DNA of 64,000 nucleotides, from contig CAWFLE010000001.1 of the NCBI GenBank assembly GCA_963816545.1, positions 558,001 to 622,000 of the forward strand, read 5' to 3'. Source of the DNA: Albimonas sp963816545 (GTDB lineage Bacteria; Pseudomonadota; Alphaproteobacteria; Rhodobacterales; Rhodobacteraceae). The notes beneath the pieces are model-generated. The model made no database searches. It was not told the origin of the DNA and was given only the letters and a program-made list of their open reading frames with translations. Positions 37,842 through 46,405 of this stretch are shown here, in pieces (the first letter of the stretch is position 1; each line of letters begins with the position of its first letter). A program made the position numbers and the translations under genes.

Positions 37842-38734
37842 ATGTCCGACACCGCCCCCCGCTCCGCCTCCGTCTTCACCGAGAAATCCCGCGTCCGCGC
37901 CTTCCTCCAGCGCTGGCCGCTGACCATCCAGCTCGCGCTCCTGTGGATCGGGCTGATGCTGTTCCTGACCTTCTTCGGCTCGCTCGGTCGCGCCGCAGGA
38001 CTTCATGGCGATGGACCTGCCCGCCCGGCTGACCCCGCCGATCTTCATGGAGGGGGCCGACTGGGCGCATCCGCTGGGAACGGACGAGCTGGGGCGGGAC
38101 GTGCTCTCGCGGCTCATCGCCTCCATCCGCATCAGCCTGACCATCGCCTTCATGGCGACGCTGGTGTCGGCGGCGGTGGGGGTGGCGCTCGGGCTTCCTC
38201 GCGGCCTTCGCGCGGGGGCGGGTGGAGCAGGCGATCCTGATCCTGGTGGACGCGCAGGCGGCGATGCCCTTCATGATCATCGCGCTGGCGGTGCTGGCGT
38301 TCCTGGGCAACTCCCTGACGCTGTTCACCCTGCTGCTGGGCTTCTACGGGTGGGAGCGGATCGCGCGCATCGCCCGGGGGCTGGCCATCTCGGCGCAGGA
38401 GCAGGGCTATGCGGCGGCGGCGCGGGATCTGGGCGCCTCGCCGTGGCGGGTCTACGGGCGGCATATCCTGCCCAACATCGCCTCGACGCTGCTGGTGTCG
38501 ATGACGCTGAACTTCCCGGAGGTGATCTTGCTGGAATCCGGGCTCTCGTTCCTCGGGCTCGGGGTGCAGCCGCCGCTCACGAGCCTGGGGAACATGGTGG
38601 GGTACGGGCGGGACTACATCCAGTCCGCGCCCTGGATCATGCTGGCGCCCTCGGCCGCCATCGTGGTCACCACGCTCTGCATCTCGTTGATCGGGGATTG
38701 GCTGAGGGACCTGTTCGACCCGACGCTCCGCTGA
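37842..38734 (+). pseudogene. Peptide ABC transporter permease (DppC type), two frameshifts
   Basis: Three frame segments make one DppC-like permease: MSDTAPRSASVFTEKSRVRAFLQRW to FFGS; then DFMAMDLPARLTPPIF, HPLGTDELGRDVLSRLIASIRISL; then GRVEQAILILVDAQAAMPFM, the coupling loop GYAAAARDLGASPWRVYGRHILPN and LESGLSFLGLGVQPPLTSLGNMVGYG. One extra base near 37992 and one near 38190 change the frame. Between them conservation is undisturbed, so base-calling error is likely. It is the last gene of the importer. Confidence 0.87.
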
Positions 38735-38738
38735 GGGG

Positions 38739-39065
38739 TCAGGAGGCCGGCCGGGTTTCGGCGTAGGCTTCCTTCGCCTGCGCGCGCATCTCCTCGCCGC
38801 GGCGGACCATGTCCTCGCCGCGGCTGATCTTGCGGCGACCGTCGCGAACGAGATCCTCGCCCTCGTCCACATCGTCCTTGCCGTCCTCGATCGTCGCCTG
38901 GCCGCGGGAGACCATGTCGTTCCCCTCGTTCCAGGTCTCGCCGAGCTGGGCCACGCGGCCGCCCTCCTGCTGGAGCCGCTGGCCGAAATCCGGCTCCTGC
39001 GCGCAGGCGGCGAGCAGCAGGGCGGCGGGCAGGACGGCGAGGCGGATCGGCGCGGGGCGGGTCAT
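38739..39065 (-). CDS. Small lipoprotein with coiled-coil repeats
   Basis: 108 residues: signal peptide with lipobox (LLAAC near residues 18-22), then a highly charged helix built from short repeats of the form G-x-D-x-V-x-x-G/R (GNDMVSRGQ, GKDDVDEGEDLVRDGRRK, GEDMVRRGEE), which should form a coiled coil. AAGGAGG precedes the ATG at 39065. Not recognised as a named family. It converges on the ABC permease gene with only 4 bp between. Confidence 0.72.
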   Translation of the reverse strand: MTRPAPIRLAVLPAALLLAACAQEPDFGQRLQQEGGRVAQLGETWNEGNDMVSRGQATIEDGKDDVDEGEDLVRDGRRKISRGEDMVRRGEEMRAQAKEAYAETRPAS

Positions 39066-39191
39066 CGGGGTCCTCCTTCTGAACATGCCGGGCCGACCTA
39101 GCGCGCCGGGGCGCTGGGGCCACCGCCTCCCGTCTCTGTGATCGGGAGCCTTCGCGGGGCCGGGGCGTTGGGAGGGGCAGGAGGTACGCCC

Positions 39192-39659
39192 ATGCCCGAG
39201 ACGATGACCCTGCCCGGCGCGCCCTGGACCCACCCGCGCCTGCCGGCGCTGCGCTGGCCGGCCGCCCTGCCCGAAGTCTCGGCCGAGGCGGCGGAGGCGA
39301 TGTTCGCCCGCAACGGCTGGCCCCCCGCCTGGCGCTACGGGATCTACGATTTCCACCACTTCCACTCAAACACCCACGAGGCGCTGGCCGTGGTCCGCGG
39401 ATCGGCCCGCGTGATGCTGGGGGGCCCCGAGGGGGAGGAGGTGGAGATGGCGCCGGGGGACGTGGCGGTCCTGCCCGCCGGCACGGGCCACCGGCTGCTG
39501 GAGGCGCGGGACGGGTTCCTGTGCGTGGGCGCCTACCCCGACGGCTTCAGCCCGGACCTGATCCGGGAGGCGCCGGACGACGCCGCCCGGCGCAGGATCG
39601 CGGCGGTCCCGATCCCGCCCTCGGACCCCGTCGAGGGCGAGGGCGGGCTCTGGCGCTAG
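39192..39659 (+). CDS. Cupin domain protein
   Basis: 155 residues with a single cupin barrel: FHHFHSNTHEALAVVRGSARVMLGG supplies the first metal motif (H-x-H-x5-H-E) and GDVAVLPAGTGHRLLE the second (final H). It resembles YjlB-type cupins of unknown function. The ATG at 39192 has GGAGG at good distance. Its TAG stop overlaps the TAG stop of the convergent gene through the palindrome CTAG at 39656-39659, so there is no room for a terminator between them. Confidence 0.83.
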   Translation: MPETMTLPGAPWTHPRLPALRWPAALPEVSAEAAEAMFARNGWPPAWRYGIYDFHHFHSNTHEALAVVRGSARVMLGGPEGEEVEMAPGDVAVLPAGTGHRLLEARDGFLCVGAYPDGFSPDLIREAPDDAARRRIAAVPIPPSDPVEGEGGLWR

Positions 39660-40525
39660 GCGTCGTCGCCGATCTTGTCCTGGGTCTTGGTGTCGAAGTC
39701 CGAGGCGTCGTGCCGCTCCCGGAGCTGGTTCTCCGGCTTGCCCTGCATGGCGTTGACCTTCCGGCCGCGCTGGACGGGGGCGCGGGCCTCGATCTCGCGG
39801 GCCCAGCGGGCGACGTTGGTGTAGGAGTCGGCCTCCAGGAACTCCGCCGCCTCGTAGATGTTGCGCAGGATCACGGCGCCGTACCAGGGCCAGATGGCCA
39901 TGTCGGCGATGGTGTAGTCGTCGCCGCACATGAAGCGGCGGTCCGCGAGGTTGCGGTCCAGCACGTCCATCTGGCGCTTCACCTCCATGGTGAAGCGGTT
40001 GATCGGGTATTCGAACTTCTCGGGCGCGTAGGCGTAGAAATGGCCGAAGCCGCCGCCGAGATAGGGGGCGGAGCCCATCTGCCAGAACAGCCACGAGAGG
40101 CATTCCGCCCGCGCAGCCCCGGTGGGAAGGAAGGCGCCGAACTTCTCGGCCAGGTGCAGGAGGATGGCGCCGGATTCGAAGACGCGCACCGGCTCCGGCC
40201 CGCTGCGGTCCACCAGCGCGGGGATCTTGGAGTTGGGGTTGGCCCCGACGAAGCCGCTGGAGAACTGGTCCCCGTCGCGGATCTTCACCAGCCAGGCGTC
40301 GTATTCGGCGCCCGTGTGGCCGGCTTCCAGAAGCTCCTCGAACAGGATGGTGACCTTCTGGCCGTTGGGCGTGGCCAGCGAGTAGAGCTGGAACGGATGC
40401 TCCCCGACCGGAAGATCCTTGTCATGGGTCGGGCCGGCGATGGGGCGGTTGATGTTGGCGAAGGCGCCGCCGCTCGCGGCTTCCCATTTCCAGACCTTGG
40501 GGGGCGTGTAGCTCGATGCGTTCAT
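39656..40525 (-). CDS. yghU: Glutathione-dependent disulfide-bond oxidoreductase, YghU-like
   Basis: 289-residue GST-superfamily protein. It has the YghU/Ure2p look: N-terminal extension (YTPPKVWKWE, FANINRPIAGPTHDKDLPVG), thioredoxin-like domain (FQLYSLATPNGQKVTILFEELLE, GANPNSKIPALVD, VFESGAILLHLAEKFG) and the helical domain with GGGFGHFYAYAPEKFEYPINRFTMEVKRQ and YTIADMAIWPWYG. Such proteins reduce disulfides using two glutathiones. The start at 40525 (MNASSYTPP) is chosen over an upstream frame to 40678. It is divergent from egtB, also part of thiol metabolism. Confidence 0.9.
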   Translation of the reverse strand: MNASSYTPPKVWKWEAASGGAFANINRPIAGPTHDKDLPVGEHPFQLYSLATPNGQKVTILFEELLEAGHTGAEYDAWLVKIRDGDQFSSGFVGANPNSKIPALVDRSGPEPVRVFESGAILLHLAEKFGAFLPTGAARAECLSWLFWQMGSAPYLGGGFGHFYAYAPEKFEYPINRFTMEVKRQMDVLDRNLADRRFMCGDDYTIADMAIWPWYGAVILRNIYEAAEFLEADSYTNVARWAREIEARAPVQRGRKVNAMQGKPENQLRERHDASDFDTKTQDKIGDDA

Positions 40526-40593
40526 GTCGTGGTTCCCGTCAGGCTGCGGTCCGGCGCCACCATGACCGCGAACGCGGCGCAGGGAAAGCGGGC

Positions 40594-40622
40594 GTTTCGC
40601 AGGCGTGTTTCGCCGCGAAAAC
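40594..40622. promoter_or_regulatory. GTTTCGC half-sites and dyad between yghU and egtB
   Basis: GTTTCGC at 40594-40600 and TTTCGC-C-GCGAAA at 40608-40620, in the 265-bp gap between divergent yghU and egtB. The same dyad with a different centre base occurs at 22540-22552. Here the position suits an operator controlling thiol genes. Confidence 0.45.
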
Positions 40623-40790
40623 ATCACGGATTTCGTATGCGTACAACCGCTTGACGCAACGTCTTCAACGAAGCCCATTAGGGGTTCGTCAACCTTCCGG
40701 GCTTTTCCGCCGGTCGGGCCGATCCGCGGGAACCACCCGCAGGTTCATCCGGTTCCCCTTTGGATTGCACCCGGCGGGAGAGGACCAGCC

Positions 40791-42047
40791 ATGACCGGAC
40801 CGGCGGAGCGGCGCCAGGAGGCGCAGGCGCAGGGGATCGAGGCGCTCTACGAGCGCACGCGCGCGAGGTCGCGCGATCTGGTCCGGGGGCTGAAGCCCGA
40901 GGACATGACCGTCCAGTCCATGGAGGATGCGAGCCCCACCAAGTGGCACCTCGCGCATACCTCGTGGTTCTTCGAGCAGTTCATTTTGCGGGAGCATGCG
41001 CCGGACTATCGCTCGCCGGACGACCGCTTCGCGTTCCTGTTCAACTCCTACTACGTGCAGGCGGGGCCGCGGCATTCGCGGTCCGCGCGGGGGCTGGTGA
41101 CGCGGCCCACGGTGGATGACGTGATGGCCTTCCGCGATCATGTGGACGAGGCGATGACGGCGCTGCTGGCCAAGGGCGACCCCGCGGTGGCGGAGCTGGC
41201 CGAGCTGGGGTGTCACCACGAGATGCAGCACCAGGAGCTGCTGGTCACGGACCTGCTGCACGCCCTGTCGTTCAACCCGCTGCTGCCGGCGATGCGGAAC
41301 CCGGAGCCGATGCCGACCTCGGACGAGCGGGCGATGGGCTGGACCGAGCATCCCGGCGGGATCTTCGAGATCGGGCATGAAGGCGGCGGCTTCGCCTATG
41401 ATTGCGAGGGCGCGCGGCATGAGGTGCTGCTGCGGCCCTACAGGCTCGCGGACCGTCCGGTGACCAACCGCGACTGGATCGCGTTCATGGAGGACGACGG
41501 CTATTCGCGGGCGCCGCTGTGGCTGATGGACGGGTCGGCGACGGTGGCGAAGGAGGGGTGGGACTCGCCCCTCTACTGGTGGAAGCAGGACGGAGACTGG
41601 TGGACGTTCACGGCGCGGGGGCCGCAGCCGGTGAACCTCGACGCGCCCGTGTGCCATGTGAGCTACTACGAGGCGGAGGCCTATGCGCGCTGGGCCGGGG
41701 CAAGGCTGCCCACGGAGGCGGAGTGGGAGGTTGCGGCCCGCGGCCCGATCCGAGGCAACTTCATGGAAAGCTGCGCGCTGCGGCCGCTTCCGGCGCGCGA
41801 CGGCGGGGCGCAGATGTGGGGGGATGTGTGGGAGTGGACGCAGTCTCCGTTCACCCCCTATCCGGGCTTCCGCCCGCCCGAGGGCGCCATCGGCGAATAC
41901 AACGGCAAGTTCATGTGCGGGCAGTTCGTCCTTCGCGGCGGGTCCTGCGCCACGCCGTCGGAGCAGATGCGCCCGAGCTACCGCAACTTCTTCTATCCGC
42001 ATCAGAGGTGGCAGATGACCGGGCTCCGGCTGGCGGCCGACGCATGA
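40791..42047 (+). CDS. egtB: Ergothioneine biosynthesis sulfoxide synthase EgtB
   Basis: 418-residue iron enzyme that joins a thiol donor and O2 to trimethylhistidine. The N-terminal DinB-like half holds the likely iron ligands His56 (HLAHTSWFFEQF) and His143/His147 (HHEMQHQELL, H-x3-H-x-E). The C-terminal half is the FGE-sulfatase fold (DAPVCHVSYYEAEAYARWAGARLPTEAEWE, GDVWEWTQSPF, FVLRGGSCATP, RNFFYPHQRWQMTGLRLA). GGGAGAGGA precedes the ATG at 40791. Its stop overlaps the egtD ATG (ATGA), so the two are translated together. Confidence 0.94.
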   Translation: MTGPAERRQEAQAQGIEALYERTRARSRDLVRGLKPEDMTVQSMEDASPTKWHLAHTSWFFEQFILREHAPDYRSPDDRFAFLFNSYYVQAGPRHSRSARGLVTRPTVDDVMAFRDHVDEAMTALLAKGDPAVAELAELGCHHEMQHQELLVTDLLHALSFNPLLPAMRNPEPMPTSDERAMGWTEHPGGIFEIGHEGGGFAYDCEGARHEVLLRPYRLADRPVTNRDWIAFMEDDGYSRAPLWLMDGSATVAKEGWDSPLYWWKQDGDWWTFTARGPQPVNLDAPVCHVSYYEAEAYARWAGARLPTEAEWEVAARGPIRGNFMESCALRPLPARDGGAQMWGDVWEWTQSPFTPYPGFRPPEGAIGEYNGKFMCGQFVLRGGSCATPSEQMRPSYRNFFYPHQRWQMTGLRLAADA

Positions 42048-42987
42048 ACGCCCCCGCGGCGCCGGCGAAGACCGGCGGGCTGATGGAGGCCGCGCTGGAC
42101 GGGCTCTCTCGGCCGCGGAAGCGGATGGACAGCAAGTGGCTTTACGACGAGGAGGGCTCGCGGCTGTTCGACCTGATCTGCGAGCTGCCGGAATATTATC
42201 CGACGCGGACCGAGACCGGGATCCTGGCGGCCAACGCGCCGGGGCTGGCGCCCTACGTGCCCGAGGGGGCGGCGCTGGTGGAGCCGGGGGCCGGGTCCAG
42301 CGTCAAGACCCGCATCCTGCTGGACGCGCTGCCGTTTCTGGGGGCCTACGCGCCGGTGGACATCTCGGCCGGGCATCTGGCGGGGGCGGCGCGCAAGCTG
42401 GAGGCGGAGCATCCGTGCCTGCCGATCCACCCCGTCGCCGGGGACTTCACCGCGCGGCTGGCGCTGCCGGCGGCGCTGGAGCGGATGGAGAAGGTGTGGT
42501 TCTTCCCCGGCTCGACCATCGGCAACTTCGCGCCGCCCGAGGCGCAGGCGTTGCTGGCGCGCTGGCGCAGGATGCCGGGCGCGGCGGGGCTGGTGCTGGG
42601 GGCGGACCTGAAGAAGGACGTCGACGGCTGGTGGCGGCCTATGACGACGCGGCCGGCGTGACGGCGGCGTTCGACCTCAACCTGCTGGCGCGGATGAACC
42701 GGGAGCTGGGGGCGGATTTCGACCTGAGCGCCTTCCGGCACGAGGCGCGGTGGAACGAGGAGCGCAGCCGGATCGAGATGCATCTGGTGTCGGAACGCGC
42801 GCAGGCGGTGCGGGTCGGCGGGCAGGCGTTCCGGTTCGAAGCGGACGAGAGCCTGCACACGGAGAACAGCCGCAAGTTCTCGCTCGACGGGCTGGCGGCG
42901 ATGGCGGGCGAGGCCGGCTGGCGGGTGGCCGAACAGTGGACGGACCCGGAGGCGCTGTTCAGCGTGAACGTGCTGCTTCCGGCCTGA
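42044..42987 (+). pseudogene. egtD: L-histidine N(alpha)-methyltransferase EgtD, one frameshift
   Basis: Methylates histidine to trimethylhistidine (hercynine), the EgtB substrate. First frame: KWLYDEEGSRLFDLICELPEYYPTRTE, VEPGAGSSVKTRILLDAL, YAPVDISAGHL, FFPGSTIGNFAPPEA and LVLGADLKKDV. Second frame: AAYDDAAGVTAAFDLNLLARMNRELGADF, then MHLVSERAQAV and the C-terminal ENSRKFSLDGLAAMAGEAGW. One base, probably a C, is missing near 42629. The protein is otherwise complete, so the ergothioneine pair is probably functional in the organism and the gap a sequence error. Confidence 0.9.
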
Positions 42988-43079
42988 CCTTGCGCGATGC
43001 AACTTCCGCATCATCCCGGGCGTTAGCCAAGATGGGCCCCCGGGGTCCGAACATCGACATGCGGAGGCGAGGGCGAGAC

Positions 43080-43871
43080 GTGGTGGAGCAAACGACCCAG
43101 AACAGAACGGACGGCCTTGAGAACTCGATGATCGGGCGGACGCTGCCGGCGCGGGCCATGCGCGCGGTGGTGGACCGGGCCGAGGCGCTGAACCTCAAGC
43201 ACTCCGCCGTCGGCAACCCGCCGGTGTTCCCGACCGAGGACTTTCCGTGGGCGCGGGAGGTGGAGTCCGAGTGGCGGCTGATCCGGCGCGAGCTGGACGA
43301 GATCCTGCAGTGGAAGGGCGACCTGCCGGCGTTTCACGAGATTTCCAAGGAGGTCAGCGGGATCTCCTCGGACAACAACTGGAAGACGTATTTCATCTGC
43401 GGCTACGGGATCAAATCCGAGGAGGCGATCCGGCAGTGCCCGGAGACCTGGCGCATCCTGCAGAAGATCCCGGGGCTGAAATCGGCCATGTTCTCGATCT
43501 TCGAGCCGGGCAAGCACCTGCCGCCGCATCGGGGGCCCTATAACGGCGTGCTGCGCTTCCATCTGGGGCTGCTGGTGCCGGACGAGCCGGACAAGATCGG
43601 GATCCGGGTGAAGGACGAGGTCCATCACTGGAAGGAAGGCGAGGCGCTGATCTTCGACGACGCCTATGAGCATGAGGCGTGGAACCACTCGGACAAGGTG
43701 CGGGTGGTGCTGTTCGTGGATTTCGAGAAGCCGACGACGTTTCCGGCGAGCCTGACCAACAAGGCGCTGCTGAACCTCGCGATCTTCACGCCGTTCATCC
43801 GGGAGGGCTACAAGGCCCACAAGGCGTGGGAGAAGATGTTTTACGGGAAGCACCCCGTGCATCGCTCCTAG
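43080..43871 (+). CDS. Aspartyl/asparaginyl beta-hydroxylase-like dioxygenase
   Basis: About 263 residues of the Fe(II)/2-oxoglutarate Asp/Asn beta-hydroxylase (LpxO-like) family: MFSIFEPGKHLPPHRGPYNGVLRFHLGL holds the first metal histidine, VHHWKEGEALIFDDAYEHEAWNHSDKVRVVLFVDF the second histidine and the 2-oxoglutarate-binding arginine. LpxO homologues hydroxylate lipid A fatty acids; the substrate here is not known. The start is unsure: GTG 43080 or 43083 lies behind GGAGGCGAGGG; ATGs at 43032, 43059 and 43128 are alternatives. Confidence 0.82.
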   Translation: MVEQTTQNRTDGLENSMIGRTLPARAMRAVVDRAEALNLKHSAVGNPPVFPTEDFPWAREVESEWRLIRRELDEILQWKGDLPAFHEISKEVSGISSDNNWKTYFICGYGIKSEEAIRQCPETWRILQKIPGLKSAMFSIFEPGKHLPPHRGPYNGVLRFHLGLLVPDEPDKIGIRVKDEVHHWKEGEALIFDDAYEHEAWNHSDKVRVVLFVDFEKPTTFPASLTNKALLNLAIFTPFIREGYKAHKAWEKMFYGKHPVHRS

Positions 43872-44208
43872 TGCATGCGGGAGCCTTCGGGAACTTCCCT
43901 GTCCGGGGCGATCAGCACGATCGCCCCGTTTTCGTCGGAGGCGCCGAGGACGAGGACCTCGGACCGGACGGGGCCGATCTGGCGGGGGGGAAGTTGACCA
44001 CGCCCAGCACCTGCCGGCCCACGAGGGTTTCGGGCGCGTAGTGCACGGTGATCTGGGCGGATGAGCGGCGCTCGCCGATCTCGGGGCCGAAGTCGATCCA
44101 GAGCTTGATGGCGGGCTTCATCGCCTCGGGGAAGGGCTCGGCGCGGGTGATGCGGCCGACGCGGATGTCGATCTTCAGGAAATCGTCGAAGGTGGTCTCG
44201 GGGGTCAT
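43868..44208 (-). pseudogene. tRNA-binding (EMAP-like) domain protein, one frameshift
   Basis: About 113 residues of the CsaA/YgjH tRNA-binding OB-fold family: TFDDFLKIDIRVGRITRAEPF, IKLWIDFGPEIGERRSSAQIT, YAPETLVGRQVLGVVNFPP, then in another frame RQIGPVRSEVLVLGASDENGAIVLIAPDREVPEGSRMH. One base is missing in the G-run at about 43984-43990, a homopolymer where such errors are common. A chaperone-like or tRNA-binding role is known for the family. It converges on the hydroxylase gene, sharing 4 bp. Confidence 0.85.
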
Positions 44209-44269
44209 GGGCGGCTCCTTTCCGCCCGTTCTGGCGGGCGGAACGGGGCCTCCGCAACCCGGAAAAGCG

Positions 44270-44300
44270 AAAGCCGCCCGGGGAGGTCCCGAGCGGCTTT
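44270..44300 (-). terminator. Terminator downstream of the phasin gene
   Basis: 8-bp stem AAAGCCGC / GCGGCTTT; on the minus strand the stem is followed by CGCTTTTCC. It lies about 70 bp after the phasin stop. Confidence 0.6.
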
Positions 44301-44336
44301 CCGGACGGCGAGCCGTCCGCCCCCAGCCTGTCCTGC

Positions 44337-44362
44337 GCGCCCGGTCCCCCAGGACCGGGCGC
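44337..44362 (-). terminator. Strong hairpin directly after the phasin stop
   Basis: Perfect 11-bp stem GCGCCCGGTCC / GGACCGGGCGC with a 4-nt loop, 9 bp past the stop codon. Without a T-tail it is more likely an mRNA-stabilising 3' hairpin, backed by the terminator further on. Confidence 0.5.
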
Positions 44363-44371
44363 GGCAGCGGA

Positions 44372-44827
44372 TCAGGCCTTGGTGGCGGAGACCGCCTTCA
44401 GCTCTTCGATCGACGCCTCGATGCGGGCGCGGACGATGTCGAAGGCCTCCTGGTTGGCCTTGCGCGCCGTCTCGGTCAGCTCGGAGAACGAGGCGACCGA
44501 CTTGTCGTAGTTGGTCTTCATCAGCTCGGCCTGGCGCTGGGCGCCCTCCGGCGAAAGCTGGTCCATCTTCAGCTCCGAGAACTGGCCCTGCAGGGAGGTC
44601 ATCGCCTCCTCGAACATGGCGACCTGGCGCTTGAAGACTTCCTGGTAGCCGGCGGCCGCGGCCTTGTTGGCCTCGATCAGGGCTTCCATGTTCTTCTGCT
44701 GGGCGGCCGAGAGGGCCTCCATGTCCCACATCGGCATGCGGGCGTTCTCGAAGAACTTGGTGATGTCGGCGGCCTTGAACATCTCGGACATCTTGTCGGC
44801 GTCGAAACCGTAAAACTTGTCGAACAT
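44372..44827 (-). CDS. phaP: Phasin family protein (PHB granule-associated)
   Basis: 151-residue, nearly all-helical protein lacking cysteine, with phasin character: MFDKFYGFDADKMSEMFKAADITKFF, ALSAAQQKNMEALIEANKAAAAGYQEVFKRQ, FSELTETARKANQEAFDIVRARIEASIEEL. Phasins coat polyhydroxybutyrate granules and are made in large amounts when polymer accumulates. The upstream inverted repeat at 44898-44936 overlapping the promoter is what a PhaR-type repressor site would look like. Polymerase genes are not in the window. Confidence 0.9.
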   Translation of the reverse strand: MFDKFYGFDADKMSEMFKAADITKFFENARMPMWDMEALSAAQQKNMEALIEANKAAAAGYQEVFKRQVAMFEEAMTSLQGQFSELKMDQLSPEGAQRQAELMKTNYDKSVASFSELTETARKANQEAFDIVRARIEASIEELKAVSATKA

Positions 44828-44895
44828 TGGTGCGCTCCTTCAGCGTTTTCCCGGTGGGGCGCCTTGAGTGCTGCGCCCTGTCACGACACCGATAT

Positions 44896-44936
44896 GGTGC
44901 AGTGCACAAAACGGATCAAGCCCCTTGTGCACTGCA
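44896..44936 (-). promoter_or_regulatory. phaP promoter with 12-bp inverted repeat operator
   Basis: TGCAGTGCACAA (44898-44909) and its exact inverse TTGTGCACTGCA (44925-44936) are separated by 15 bp. On the minus strand TTGATC, 17 bp, CATATC (reaching to about 44891) forms a promoter whose spacer contains one arm. PhaR repressors of Paracoccus bind TGC-rich sites ahead of phasin genes, so PhaR is the likely ligand. Confidence 0.65.
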
Positions 44937-44988
44937 ACGTGCGGTGGGCTGACGCAGGGGTAGTCTTGAGGGAGGCGCCCGCCCCGGC

Positions 44989-45012
44989 CCTCCCCCGCAG
45001 GCGGGGAGGGGG
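44989..45012. repeat. REP-like GC palindrome copy
   Basis: A CCCTCCCC...GGGGAGGG palindrome with a short CGCAGGC centre, between proC and the phasin promoter. A similar, more regular copy lies at 63738-63761. Confidence 0.4.
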
Positions 45013-45025
45013 CGGCGCCCACGTC

Positions 45026-45853
45026 TCAGCTGGAAAGCTCGCGGGAGCGGTCGGCGGCGGCGGCGACGGCGCGGGTCATCAGCTCCGACAGGCCCTCGCC
45101 CTCCTTCATCAGCACCGAAAGCGCGGCGGCGGTGGTGCCTCCGGGGGAGGTGACGTTGACGCGGAGCTGGGCGGCGTCCTCGGGCGAGCGGTGGGCCAAC
45201 TCTCCGGCGCCGACCACCGTGGCGCGGGCGAGGCGCATGGCGAGGTCGGGCGCGAGGCCCTGCGCCTGCGCCGCGGCCGCCATCGCCTCGATCATGTGGA
45301 ACACGTAGGCGGGGCCGGAGCCGGAGACGCCGGTGACCGCGTCCATCTGCGATTCGTCGTCGAGGCGCACCGTCTCGCCGATGGCGGAGAGGAGGGTTTC
45401 GGCCGCCTGCATCTGCGCTTCGGTCACGCGGGAATTGCCGATCAGGGCGGTGATGCCGCGGGTCACGGCGGCGGGGGTATTGGGCATGGCGCGGATGATC
45501 GGCGCGCCGGGGAACATCCGCTCGAACGCGCGGATCGGCGTGCCGGCGGCGATGGAGAGGTAGAGGGCGCCTTGCAGGCCTGCGACCTGGGGCGCGGCCT
45601 CGGCCATCATCTGGGGCTTCACGGCGAGGATGCAGACGGAAGTGTCGGGCAGCGCCTCCGGGTTCAGGCGCAGGCCCTGCCCGGCCAGCGAGCGGAGGCG
45701 GTCCGAGGGCTTGGGGTCGATCACCGTCACGGCGGAGGGGTCGAGGCCGCCATCGAGCCCGCCGGCAAGCCAGCCCTCCAGCATGGCCCCGCCCATCTTG
45801 CCGCAGCCGAGAAGGGTCACGCCGCGGGGCGCCGCGGATTTGAGATCGGTCAT
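45026..45853 (-). CDS. proC: Pyrroline-5-carboxylate reductase
   Basis: This 275-residue enzyme performs the last step of proline synthesis, reducing pyrroline-5-carboxylate with NAD(P)H. The Rossmann motif is VTLLGCGKMGGAMLEGW; other landmarks are VKPQMMAEAAP, AAGTPIRAFERMFPGAPIIRAMPNTPA and the C-terminal signature SGSGPAYVFHMIEAMAAAAQ with SPGGTTAAALSVL. The gene is intact. It lies 48 bp after the YbjN-domain gene on the same strand, probably one transcript. Confidence 0.95.
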   Translation of the reverse strand: MTDLKSAAPRGVTLLGCGKMGGAMLEGWLAGGLDGGLDPSAVTVIDPKPSDRLRSLAGQGLRLNPEALPDTSVCILAVKPQMMAEAAPQVAGLQGALYLSIAAGTPIRAFERMFPGAPIIRAMPNTPAAVTRGITALIGNSRVTEAQMQAAETLLSAIGETVRLDDESQMDAVTGVSGSGPAYVFHMIEAMAAAAQAQGLAPDLAMRLARATVVGAGELAHRSPEDAAQLRVNVTSPGGTTAAALSVLMKEGEGLSELMTRAVAAAADRSRELSS

Positions 45854-45901
45854 GTGGGTCCTCCCGCCGTCCCGGCCCCTGCCCGGACGGCGGGGACCTG
45901 G

Positions 45902-46405
45902 TCAGGCGCGACCGTAGGCGCCTGCGATGGCGATATCCAGCGCCTCGGTCGCCTCGGCGTTCCCCCAGCACACCAGCTGGAAGGCGGGGTAGAAGCGTTC
46001 CGAGGCCTCCAGGGCGTTGCGCATCATCGTCTCGATCTGGGCGCCGGTAGCGACGCCCCCGCCCGCGAGCACCAGGCCGTAGCGGTAGACCATCAGCTTG
46101 TGGTCCCGCCACAGGCTGAACGCGCCGCCCCAGAGCTGGTCGTTGGCCTTGTCGAGGGTCTTGTAGAGTTCCGGCAGGCGGGCCTCCGGCGGGTCCATCT
46201 CGAACGTGGAGACGAGGCGCAGCATCTCGTCATGCCCCGACCAGGCGAGGCTGAGGGAGTAGGTCCGCCACGACCCCTCGACCGCCATGGCGATCTGGTC
46301 GTCGCCCACGCGGTCGAATTCCCAGTCGCGACGCTCGGCGAGGGTCTCGATCAGGTCGATGGGGTGCAGGTCGTCGGTGGAGAGGTCTTGCTCGAGCGCA
46401 TCCAT
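45902..46405 (-). CDS. YbjN domain-containing protein
   Basis: 167 residues of the YbjN fold: LIETLAERRDWEFDRVGDDQIAMAVEG, a strand (WRTYSLSLAWSGHDEMLRLVSTFEM), then LYKTLDKANDQLWGGAFSLWRDHKLMVYRYGLVLAGG and a helical C terminus with AFQLVCWGNAEATEALD. Members are linked to stress and motility in enterobacteria but have no known biochemical activity. The start at 46405 (MDALEQDLS) is chosen; the open frame upstream is low-complexity. It is upstream of proC. Confidence 0.85.
   Translation of the reverse strand: MDALEQDLSTDDLHPIDLIETLAERRDWEFDRVGDDQIAMAVEGSWRTYSLSLAWSGHDEMLRLVSTFEMDPPEARLPELYKTLDKANDQLWGGAFSLWRDHKLMVYRYGLVLAGGGVATGAQIETMMRNALEASERFYPAFQLVCWGNAEATEALDIAIAGAYGRA

Noticed and set aside
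35625..38153. An 842-codon frame antisense to the peptide ABC genes
   Set aside because: Low-complexity sequence opposite recognised ATPase and permease genes.
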